From Diospyros lotus (lineage: Eukaryota; Streptophyta; Magnoliopsida; Ericales; Ebenaceae): a stretch of 64,000 nucleotides of DNA. Location of the stretch: contig NC_068350.1 in NCBI RefSeq assembly GCF_014633365.1, forward strand, positions 4,779,001 to 4,843,000, read 5' to 3'. Numbering within the stretch: position 1 is the stretch's first letter; each line of letters starts with the position of its first letter. The translations under genes were made by a program, and so were the position numbers. The notes beneath the pieces were generated by a model that worked only from the letters and a program-made list of their open reading frames with translations, did not search any database and was not told the origin of the DNA. This document shows positions 27,401-39,400 of this stretch, piece after piece.

Positions 27401-30400
27401 TTGAATGGATGAACATGAATATTTTTTCTGAATTCACTCCATCCCAGCAGGGATCAAGAGTCATTAAGGATTCACATAGCCACAAATCCTTTTCATGGAA
27501 GCCAATAAGGATCCTATTGGAAAGAAAGAAGAAAAATTAAGACAGCTACATCATTGTTTGAAGTGGATTCACAATACCTAATTTTCCATTCAATTAAAAA
27601 TTAGTCCTACAGAAATTACTAGAAGTACCAGTCATGAATTAGGATTCCTGTAACATGGGGCTTTAGTGATGAACTCTGATCATGTGATCTGCAACCAGCA
27701 ACATATAGTACCAATGTTACCTGTATTTGAAATAAAGATGAAAGATAGATAAGATTGTAGATGTTAACCTGGGAGCACTGGAATGCACTTATTTTATGAT
27801 TGGAAATACACAAACACAAGCGGATTGATCTGATAGAAAAACAAGAACAACAATAACAGAAATGAAATGTACAGAATTCATAAACCAAACCACACGAGAC
27901 AACAATATCATCCTGGTTCAGATCATTCCTTAGAATGACCCTACATCCAGCCTTCAAACCCCTTGAGAGCAGTCTCCTTTGATTAGAATGAATCAGTACA
28001 ACAAGCCTTTCCACACAAGTACAATCTTGATCTCACAAGATTACAAAAAACTACCAATATCTAGCCTTTACTCTGAACAATATGCACTCGCTAATCATGC
28101 ATTAAAGCGATTAACCCCTGCCCTCTTATTTATAGACATAGGGACAAATCAATACATTTAACCGAGTTTAGTTATTACTGGTTTTACCCCCCAAGACATT
28201 AGTTACCGTTGGAAGATGGCCTAACTAATTCTGCCGCTTTGACAAATAGACTTGTTTCACTGACTCCTAGGACTTACTCAATGCAAACTAGACAACAAAT
28301 CTCCACCATTTGCTTTGAGTACAGTCCAACCTTCAAAGCTGATCTTGCTCTCCTTAGAACCTTCATGATTACCTGATCATTCACACAAACACATATTAAG
28401 AAGCTTTAAACAATGCAATTTTGATAATGGAACAGTCTTGGTAAACATATTTGCTGCATTATCTTCTCCTACAACTTTAATTAGGTTAACTTCTTTCTTC
28501 TCAAGAATTTCCCTAATGAAATGATACCTCACATCTATTTTTTTGAAATAAGTGAGCAGAAATATATTAATGAAAATGATACCTTATATCTATATGTTTG
28601 GTTCTTTCATGGTGAGCCAGTCTGGTTCTTAGCTAAGTGAATAGCACTTTGGCTATCACACATAAGATTTGCCTTCACATTTCTTCCAAGTAGTTCACTA
28701 ACTATACCTTTCAGCCAAATAGCTTTTGTAACAGCTATATACTCAGCTTCAACGGTTGAAAGAGCCACCACAAGCTGCAGATTTGTCTTCCAGCTTATGG
28801 TTGAATTCCATAGTTGGAAAACATAGCCTGTGGATGATCTTCTCCTATCCAAATCTACTGCAAAGTCAGCATCTGTGAACCCTAAAATGCATGACTCTTC
28901 TTCTAATTTTGCTCCACCATAAACCAAAGACATATTGATGGTTCCTTTAATATATGTAAAAATCCATTTCACAGCATTCTAGTCAGCCTTACTCAGATTT
29001 GCCATAAACTTGCTAGAAACACTCATAGCATGGGCTAAATCCAACCTAATACAAACCATACTGTACATTAGGCTACCAACTACATTTGAATAGGGAATTT
29101 TAGTCATTTCCCTAGTGCCCACTTCCTCAGTGGGCGATTGCTCATGGGATAATTTGAAGTCCTGAGCAAAAGGAACATTTACATCCTTTGCATCAAGCAT
29201 ATGGAACTTCTTAACCAGCTTATCAAGGTAGGATTTTTGGGACAGCAAGAGCTTTCTTTGCTGCTTATTTCTACATATTTCTGTTAAAAGTCATTAGTAC
29301 TAAATTAGGGGTTTTCAAATGTGAGAGAGATGTCAGGTTATTTTTTGTATAAATTCTTCTAGAAGGGTATGTTTCTAGAAGGTTGACCAGTTCTGTTTTA
29401 ACTGCTTCTTAGGGGCAGTCGGGCAGGTTGCTATTTCCGCCTCTATAGCTTATAAATAGAGGTTGGGAGGTAGGCTTTGTAGAGAGCTTTTTCATAGTGA
29501 TTTTATACTATCTTGTGCGAGTATGTGTTGTGTATGAAAGAGGGTATATCTTTCGGGTATCAACTCTATAGCTTTTAGGTTTTATGGGCTGTGAAAGAGT
29601 TGGGTGTAAGAAGCACATGTAATCATGTATCATTTTTCAAAGATAGTGGAGAAAGCTAAGGGCAAAGCCAATTTGGATGTAGGTCTCATTTGAGACTGAA
29701 CAAGGATAAGTTTTCCTGTGTTCTTTTCTGTTTTTGATTTAATTCTTGTACTTTTCTGCTTCTCTGTTATATTGTGAGAGTGTGAGATTGTTCGGGTGTG
29801 TGTTGAGGATTGAGTGATCAAACTAAGAGGTGAGATTTATGCTAACAACTTGGTATCAGAGCTTGGCACCTCTGAATTGATAAAGAACTAAAGAATCTCA
29901 AGACAAGAGAGACGATCTCAGGGAAAAGGATGGCGCCAATTACCTCACGATCAGACATTGACAAGTTTGATGGGAACAATGATTTCGCTATGGAGGATCA
30001 AAATGGAGGCACTCCTTTGTAGTCTCGATTTGGAGGGGGCACTAGAACAAGAAGATAAGATAGAGGAGACATCAACTGGGAAAGAAACTCAAGTTCTAAC
30101 CGCAGAACAGAAGGAGGCCCAAGTGGAGATTAACAAGAAGGCATACAACATGATAATCTTGAGCCTAAGCGACAAGGTTCTAAGGGAGGTATCAAAATTA
30201 AAGTCTACGACTGACATTTGGAAGAAACTGGAGAATCTATACCTCAAGAAGATTCTCTCCAGTCATCTATATCTCAAGACCAGGTTTTTTACTTTTAAAA
30301 TGCATGATCATAAAAAATTATAGGATCACATAGATGAGTTCAACAAATTATGTCTAGATCTTGAGGATATAGGAGTGAAGTATGATGACGAAGATAGGGC

Positions 30401-33400
30401 ACTAGTTCTCCTACATTCTTTACCTAGGTCTTATGAACACTTTGTAGACATTCTAAAACATGGCAGGGATAACCTATCTTTAGAAGATATAAGAGGTGCA
30501 CTTAATTCAACATAATTAAGATTCAAGATGGATGGTAAAACTAGTCCAGGAGATGCTCTTACTGCCAAGTCTCGAAGTTTTCAAAAGAACTCTAAGAATA
30601 GAGGGAAATCTAGGTCAAAATCTAAGAATGGTAGAAACTCTGTAAGGTGTTATTACTGCCAAGAAGAAGACCATATAAAAATGCATTGTCCTAAGAGGAA
30701 GAAAGACCACGTCGATAAAGAAAGTTCTGATAGGGGGGGGGGGGTTTAATATTTGTGATACCGGGTATGATAGTGCAGATGCCCTAACAGTAAATGACAG
30801 AATAGACAATCAAGAATGGGTTATGGACTCAGGATGTTCCTTCCACATGACCCCAAAGAAGCATTGGCTCCAAAACTTTAAGGAAATTAATGGGGAAAAG
30901 TCCTATTCAGAAATAATTATGAATGTAAAATTCAAGGGGTGGTGGATGTTAGATTAAAGATGCATGATGGAACCTTTAGGACCCTCACAGCCGTGAGATA
31001 TGTCCCTGAACTTAAGAGGAACTTGATTTCTCTTGGGGAATTGGATAGGAGCAGTTTAAAATTTAAGGGTGAGGGTGGAATGGTGAAAATAAATAAAGGC
31101 TCTCTAGTATGCATGAAAGCAGTGTTAAGGAATGGGATTTACATTTTGCAAGCAACCACTTTATGTGGTAAAGCTGCAACTGTAAGCTCAAACTCTCATG
31201 ATAAGGCAAGATTGTGGCATCTAAGAATGTCACACATGAGTTAGCAAGGGCTCAAAGAACTTGCCGAACAAGGGATATTGGATTTAGGTTAGTCTCTCGA
31301 ACTAAGCAAGTGTGAATCTTGCATTTATGGGAAAGCAACTAAGATAAAATTTAACAAGACAGAAGACAACTATTCATTCATCAAAAGCACCCCTACTAGA
31401 CTACATTCATTCAGATTTGTGGGGTCCATCCCAAACATTGACTCATGGGGGTTCTCGGTACTTTCTGTCAATAATAAATGATTTCTCAAGAATGCTATGG
31501 GTATATGTCCTAAAGTCTAAAGATAACACTTTTGAAACCTTTAGAGCATGGAAGACAATGGTAGAGAACCAAAGAGGTAGATCAATGAAGGCTATTAGGA
31601 CAGATAATGGGTTAGAGTTTTGCAATAGGGACTTTAATCAAATGTGTAAGGAGGGAGGTATAGTTGGACACTTAATAACTCCTAGGAACCCTAAGCAAAA
31701 TGAGTTGGCTGAGAGGATGAACCGGACTCTTTTGGAGAGGGTAAGATGCATGCTCTTTCATGCAAACTTGCCCAAGTCCTTTTGGGGGGAGGCTATTTAC
31801 ATAGCAGCCCATATAATAAATAGGTCACCCTCTGCATCAATACATTTTCAGACCCCATATGAAGGGTGGACAGGGCACAAACCAAGCCTTACACGCCTTA
31901 AAATATTTGGATGCCTAGCTTATGCTCATGTGAAGCAAGGCAAATTAGAGCCAAGAGCCAAGAAATGTCTATTTATAGGTTATGCCTCAGGAGTTAAAGG
32001 TTATAAGCTTTGGAATCTAGAATCAAAGGGACCTAGAACTATAGTCACGAGAGATGTGACCTTTGATGAGTCCTCTAGCATGAAATCAGATAACCATAAC
32101 ACCCAACATAGCCCAAAAGAGGAAAAAAAACCTGTTCATGTAGAAATAACAGGAATTAACCTATCAAATACCTCAAAACTGCCTGAAACTGCATATGAGT
32201 TTCATGACAGTGACCATGAAGATGATCATGCTCAAGACCAGACCCAAGAATCTTCTCACTATGAAAAAGATGAAGTAGACAGTGATGCAGACTCCAGCCT
32301 AGGAGATCAACCAAATCCGTATAGGTATAGTGTTGCAAGGGATAGACAACCTAGGGTTCGCAAACCACCCCAAAGATACGGTTATTTTGATCTAGTGCCT
32401 ATGCTTTTACTAGTGCAACCGAAATAGTGGGGGAAGAACCAATGACCTATGAAGAAGCAATGTCCTCCAAGGATGTTGGAAAATGGCTAGAAGCCATGAA
32501 GTCTGAAATAGAATCCTTAAAGAAAAATCAGACTTAGGAATTGGTTGAAAGGCCAAAGGGGCAGCACGTTGTAGGCTGCAAATGGCTGTTTAAGATTAAG
32601 GAAGGGGTAGGAATTAACCCTAAGCCTAGGTATAAGGCTAGGTTGGTTGCTAGGGAGTTTACCCAAGTTCAAGGCATTGATTTTAATGAGATATTCTCCC
32701 CAGTAGTGAGACATACATCTATAAGGGTTCTATTAACCATAACAGCTCAATTAGATCCAAGATTAGAACATATGGATGCTACAATTGCCTTCCTTCATGG
32801 GGACCTAGAGGAGAAAATTCTAATGGATCAACCAAGGGGTTTCAAAGCTAAAGGAGAGGTGAAGAAGGTATGCATGCTTAAGCAATCTCTAAGGCAGTGG
32901 TACCGTAAATTTGATACGGTTATGATAAGCCAAGGGTATTCTAGAAATTCCTATGATAATTGTGTGTATTATAAGCATGTTACACCTAGCATTTCCGTAT
33001 ATTTACTATTGTATGTGGATGACATGCTCATTGCAAGTCAATCCCATCAAGAAATTCAGCTACTCAAGCAAAGGCTGAAAGCTGAATTTGAAATGAAAGA
33101 GTTAGGTGAAGCCAAGAAAATTCTAGGAATAGAGATTTCTAGAGATACACAACATAGGAGGATATACCTATCTCAAAAGTCTTACTTAGCCAAGGTTTTA
33201 TCCAAGTTTGGAATGACAAATGCAAAGGTAGTTAGTGTGCCTTTTGCACCACACTTTAAACTGTCCTCAGTCCAATCCCCTAAGAATGAGGAAGATAGGA
33301 AGGAAATGAGCCATATTTCATACTCGAGTGCGGTAGGTAGCCTAATATATAGCATGGTATGCACTCGGCTAGATTTAACTCATCCTATAAGTGTTGTGAG

Positions 33401-36400
33401 TCGTTTTATGGCAAATCCAGGGAAAGCCCACTGGTCAACAGTAAAATGGATGTTTAGATATTTGAATGGAACCCTAAGTCATGTCCTAACTTATGGTGGT
33501 GATAAGATAGGAGTCCAGCCTAGTATCCTAGGGTATTTAGATGTAGACTATGTTGCTGATATAGACAAAAGAAAATCCACAACCGGATATGTGTTTAAGT
33601 TGTGGAACTCCACAATTAGTTGGAAATCAAGTCTCCAACATGTAGTAGCATTATCTACAACCGAGGCTGAATACATAGCAATTTCAAAAGCTTTTAAAGA
33701 GGCTATGTGGCTTAAGGGACTAGTGAGTGAACTGCTAGGCTTAGAGGTTAAGACCACTTTGTTATGTGATAGTCAAAGTGTCATACATTTATCTAAGAAT
33801 CAGGCACACCATGAGAGGACAAAACATATAGATGTGAGACTCCATTTTATAAGAGAAATGATTGAAAATAAATCTGTTTTCTTAACTAAAGTTGCAGGTG
33901 AAAACATTGCAGCAGACATCTTCACAAAAGCAGTACCATCAGCAAAGCTTCAACACTGTATGAAGATCTTACAGTTTGGACAAGCAGGGATCTGAAGGTT
34001 GCAGGAACTGGGAGAAGCCTAATCAAGTCAAATGGGTGGAGAATTTGTTAAAAGTCATTTGTACTAGATTAGGGATTTTCAAATGTTAGAGAGATGTCAG
34101 GTTATTTTCTGTACAAGTTCTTCTAGAAGTGTATGTTTCTAGAAAGCTAACCGGTTCTGTTTCAACTGCTTCTTAGGGGCAGTCGGTCAGGTTGTTATTT
34201 CCACCTCTATAGCTTATAAATAGGGGTCGGGAGGTAGGCTTTGTAGAGAGCTTTTTCATAGTGATTTTATACTATCTTGTGCGAGTATATGCTATGTATG
34301 AAAGAGGGTATATCTTTCAGGTATCAACTCTATAGCTTTCAAGTTTTATGGGCTGTGAAAGAGTTGGGTGTAAGAAGCACATGTAATCGTGTATCATTTT
34401 TCAAAGATAGTGGAGAAAGCTAAGGGCAAAGCCAATCTGGATGTACGTCTCATTTGAGACTGAACCAGGATAAGTTTTCTTGTGTTCTTTTCTGTTCTTG
34501 ATTTAATTCTTGTACTTTTCTACTTCTCTGTTATATTGTGAGAGTGCGAGATTGTTCGGGTGTGTGTTGAGGATTGAGTGATCAAACTAAGAGGTGAGAT
34601 CTATGCTAACAATTTCTATGCCTAAAATTTTCTTAGCTTCTCCTAATTCCTTCATTTCAAAGACTGATTTTAGTCTCAACTTTAGATTCTGAATTTCTAC
34701 AACTGCTTGGCTTGCAATCAGCATATCATCTACATATAGAAGAAGACATGTAGAGATCTCATTAGGCATATATTTGAAATAAACACAGCAATCAAATGCA
34801 CTCCTTTAAAAACCTTGGACTAACATAAATGAATCAAATTTCCTATACCATTGCCTAAGGGATTGCTTCAATCCATAGAAGGATTTCTTTAGCAAGCATA
34901 CTTGCTCTCCTTTTCCTCTAACTTCAAACCCCTTTGGCTGCTCCATTAGAATGCTCTCTTCTAATTCACCATGGAGAAAGGCAATGGTGACATCCATTTG
35001 ATCTAGGCTAGGGTTTAAAAGTGCTATTATGGCAAGTAAGACTCTAATAGAAGTATGTCTCACCACAAGTGAAAAAACTTCATTAAAGTCTATTCTGGGC
35101 ACTTGAGTGAAGCCCCTTGCTACTAACCTAGCTTTATACCTAGGTTTAAAATCGTTTCCAGCACCTTCCTTGATTTTATATAATCATTTACAGCCTACAA
35201 CATTTTTCCTAAGTTTTTTTCCACCAAAATCCAAGTTTTATTTTTCCTAAGAGACTCCATTTCAGTTTGCATGGCTGCTAGCCATTTCTTGGAGTCTTTT
35301 GAGTGCATTGCCTCTTCATAAGTAAGAGATTCCTCACCTGCTTCTTCCATTGCACTTGACAGTGCATAGGAATTTAAATCCGAATATCCATACCTGACCG
35401 ACAGCCAACGTAAAACTTAGTCGGATCCAAACCTGTGAGGAGAGTTGATGAAATGGAACAATTAGTCACAAAAAGAGGTAGAGGTAGACCCAAGAAGACT
35501 TTGGGAGAGACATTAACATTTGATATGAAATATATGGATCTAAATGAGGATATGACAAAAAACAGAAATACATGGAAGTCTAGAATTCATGTAGCCGACC
35601 CCACATAGTGGGATAAAGGCTGGATATGTTGTTGTTGTTGTATCCATACCTGACCGGTGCCTACTAATCCTTCTTTGCCTATCCCAAGCAACATTGTATC
35701 TCCCATGGTCTTGCTCACTGTCTATACTAGAAGAACCTTCACTCTCTCTTTGATAATCTGAATCCTGGTCAAGAGGGCTGTCTAAGATATTTTCAAAGGA
35801 TTCTTCTTGCTGTTCAAGTTCCACAGCCTTAAATTTTCCTTCTTCATCCTTTGAATCATCTATCTTAATGTCTTTTATAGTGGAATTTTCATCAAAGGTA
35901 ACATCTCTACTTACTATAGTCCTAGGCATACCTATTTCTAAACTCCACAGCTTATAACCCTTTACACCTGTAGAATATCCTATGAACAAGCACCTCTTTA
36001 CCCTAGGCTCTAGCTTTCCTTGCTTAACATGGGCATAAGCTAAGCATCCAAACACCCTTAAATGGTCTAAGCTAGGCTTATGACATGACCACATTTCATA
36101 AGGGTTTTTAAATCCTATAGCATCCGAGGGTGACCTATTTATCACATAGGTTGTAGTAGCTACAGCTTCTCCCCAAAAAGATTTTGGTAATTGAAAATCA
36201 CGCATCTTACTCTTTCTAGCAAGGTTCAATTCATCCTTTCAGCAAGGCCATTTTGCTTCGGATTACCTGGGGCTGTTAGGTGTCTTAGGATTCCATTTTC
36301 TTTACAAAGATGAGAGAATTCTTTATTACAAAATTTCAAACCATTATCAGTCCTAATGATTTTAATTTTGCAGTCTTTTTGGTTCCCTACCATGGTTTTC

Positions 36401-39400
36401 CAGCTTTTGAATGCTTCAAAAGTATGGTCTTTTGATTTTAACACATAGATCCAAACCATTCTAGAAAAATCATCAATTATAGACAAGAAATACCTAGCTC
36501 CACCATGAGATAAAGTTTGGGCAGGGCCCCACAAATACGAATGGATATAATCTAAAGGGGGCCTTAGAGGAATGGATGGCCTTTTTAGAGAATTTTACTT
36601 TTACAGATTTTCCAAATTTACATGATTCACACTTATCTAATTCTGTAACTTTTCCATCTCCTAATATCCCTTGCTTAGTTAATTCCTTAAGTCCTTGTTC
36701 ACTAATACGAGCCATCCTAAAATGTCACAGCCTAATTTGATCATAGGCCTTTCCTTCACTGACTACAACTTCACCACATAATGTGGAGGCTTGCAGCACA
36801 TAGATTCCATTTTTAAGGATTGCTTTCATACATATAAGTGATCCTCTAGACACTTTATAGGCTCCACCATCTCTTCTATAGGAGTAGCCATTTCTATCTA
36901 ACTCTCCAAGGGAAATTAGATTTCTCTTTAAATCTAGAACATACCTTACAGAAGTTAGAGTTTTAATAGATCCATCATGCAATTTGATTTTCATATCTCC
37001 AATTCCCTTAATCCTATACTCTTGGTTGTTTCCTAACAAAACCTTACCACCACCCATGTCTTTAAAGTTCAAGAACCAATGCCTATGTGATGACATGTGA
37101 AAAGAACAACCTAAATCTAGAATCCATACCTCTTTATCTGCTTTTTCAGATACAACTAGGGCATCAGAACTGTCACAATCAAACTCACGGACAGATGATG
37201 AGATTTAAGAATGAATCCTTTCTTGAAATTCTTTCTTTCTCTTAGGGCAATTCTTTTTAATATGCCCTTCATCATGTCAGTGATAGCATTTTATAATCTT
37301 TCTGCCATTCTTGGATCTAGACCTAGATCTCCCCCTTCCTCTAGGGTCTCTACTATCGGGTCTTGACTTAACCGAAAGAACATCACCAACAGAGTTCTTT
37401 CCCTCTACCTTATGCTACAACTATTTTGAGTTTAGGGCTCCTATCACATCATCTAATGTTAAGAGTGTCCCTGCCATGTTTCAAGATATCCACAAAAGTT
37501 TCATACGATTTTGGTAAGGAATGCACTAATACTAAGGCCTTATCTTCATTATCATATTTGACTTCAATTTTTTCAAGGTCAAGACACAGCTTATTGAAAT
37601 TGTCTATGTGGTCTTGCAGCCTTTGCCCTTCACTCATTTTAAATGTGAAAAACTTAGCTTTTAGATACAGCCTACTAGACAACGATTCGGTCATGTATGG
37701 ACTCTCTAACTTAAGCCAAAGTTCTGTTGCTATCTTCATTTTGGAGACTTCTTGCAGCACCTTATCACCTAGACTTAATATCAATGTATTAAAAGCTTTC
37801 TTACCAATTTCTTTCTTCTTTTTTGCAGTATATGAGGCAGGCATTTTGGTTTCCCCTTCTAGTGCTTCTTCTAGTCCAAGATTCCCTAATAAAGCCCCCA
37901 TTTTCATCTTCCATAACCCAAAGTCATTCTGCCCATCGAATTTCTCTATATCATATCTAGTGGCAGAGGCATTTGAAGCCATTATCATGACTGGGATATG
38001 ACTCTAATCGATTCTTGGCTTTCTTTGATCTATTAACCATGCTCTGATACCAAAGGTGTTAACCCGGGAGCACTGGAATGCACTTATTTTATGATTGGAA
38101 ATATACACACACGTGGATTGATCTGATAGAAAAACAAGAACAACAATAACAGAAATGAATTGTACAGAATTCATAAACCAAACCACACGAGACAACACGA
38201 TTATCTTGGTTCAGATAATTCCTTAGAATGATCCTACATCCAGCCTTCAAACCCCTCAAGAGCAGTCTCTTTTGATCAGAATGAATCAGTACAACAAGCC
38301 TTTCCACACAAGTACAATCTTGATCTCACAAGATTACAAAGAATTACCAATATCTAGCCTTTCCTCTCAACAATATGCACTCGTTAATCATGCATTAAAC
38401 CAGCTACCCCCTGCCCTCTTATTTATAGACATAGGGGGGGACAAATCAATACATTTAACTGGGTTTAGTTATTACCGGTTTTACCCCCCAATACATTAGT
38501 TAATGTTGGAAGATAACTGCCTAACTAATTCTGCCGCTTTGACAAATAGACTTGTTTCACAGACTCCTAGGACTTACTCGATGCAAACTAGACAACAGTA
38601 GAAAGAATACAAAAAAAAAAAAAAGATTTTCCTGTCAATAATGTATGTATACATTTCAGCTGCAGTCAGTTCACATAATGGCCACAAGAAGACAATAGCT
38701 TACTCATGTGGTCCCCCAAAAATCATAATAAGGAAAAATATAATGAAGTCAACCAAGTAACTAGCAGAAGCACCCACTGCCTTGACCAACAACAACAGGT
38801 AACAACCCGCCCAGTAAACACACAGATCAGGGTCCACTGATTTCAATCCATGAAATTATATTCACAACATGCCATAAACATCAACTGGCACTTTCATTGA
38901 TTCAAATGTCAATCACTTATTCTTCAACTTTGCAAATTTTTAAATTTTCGCAACTGATTAGTCTAACCTCCTTCATTGTGTTAATACCAAAACCATGAGA
39001 CAAAAGAACAGTTAACTTTTCCCAGTTACAATTGACAGCCTCAAACTTTACTTTTTGCACCTAATTATTGTATGAACTCATTATTCTATTAATCTCCAGT
39101 CCAATGCCTCTAGTTTTAACAGTAATCAGACTCTGGTAGAACCCTTATTACTGGTTCTTTTCAGCGAAAATTGTGATAACTTTGGATGTAAAATTTTAAG
39201 TTGTTGAATTTCTAAACAAAGAGATCAAAGGTTGACCCCATTCAAATCTTAGAATATTAGATGCATCCTTGCCTTTTGTTTTGAACTTCAACAAAAAATC
39301 ATGGTTTCTAGGTGGTGGAAGTAAAATTGAAGTTCTTAAAGCCACTTTAAAGGCTGAAAAGGTATTCTCAAGTGCCACTTCATCCTTGAGAGACCATAAA

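Larger units (their letters stand above)
29282..34611 (+). mobile_element. Nested Ty1/copia element inside the outer copia
   Basis: Both LTRs are 566 bases (29282-29847 and 34046-34611), with about 33 differences by eye (about 6%). The TSD ATTTC is at 29277-29281 and 34612-34616. Primer site TGGTATCAGAGC is at 29851-29862, and a purine tract AAATGGGTGGAGAATT precedes 34046. It is opposite to its host copia and antisense to FACKEL. Its proteins resemble those of the host copia and of the copia at 57175. Confidence 0.95.
27762..38597 (-). mobile_element. Outer Ty1/copia element of FACKEL intron 4 (split by two later insertions)
   Basis: LTRs at 27762-28297 (3') and 38057-38597 (5') differ at roughly 7% of positions by eye. 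The TSD GTAGA is at 27757-27761 and 38598-38602. Primer site TGGTATCAGAGC is read on the minus strand just inside 38057, and the purine tract AATGGTGGAGATT lies beside 28297. It runs in FACKEL sense. Subtracting the nested copia (29282-34611) and the LINE fragment (35401-35640) leaves about 5.2 kb, a normal copia length. Confidence 0.93.

Noticed and set aside
29851..29862. tRNA-like TGGTATCAGAGC sequences (also at 12568, 16044, 17098, 21313 and 38042)
   Set aside because: They are primer-binding sites of LTR elements, complementary to the 3' end of initiator tRNA, not tRNA genes.
32541..33995. 484-codon open RT/RNase H frame as an intact gene
   Set aside because: It lies downstream of a stop inside the copia polyprotein and lacks a conserved segment before SLRQWYRKF. 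Part of a dead element.
27762..38597. Direct repeats spaced about 10.3 kb apart, considered as a segmental duplication
   Set aside because: They are the two LTRs of one copia, shown by TSD GTAGA, primer site and purine tract.
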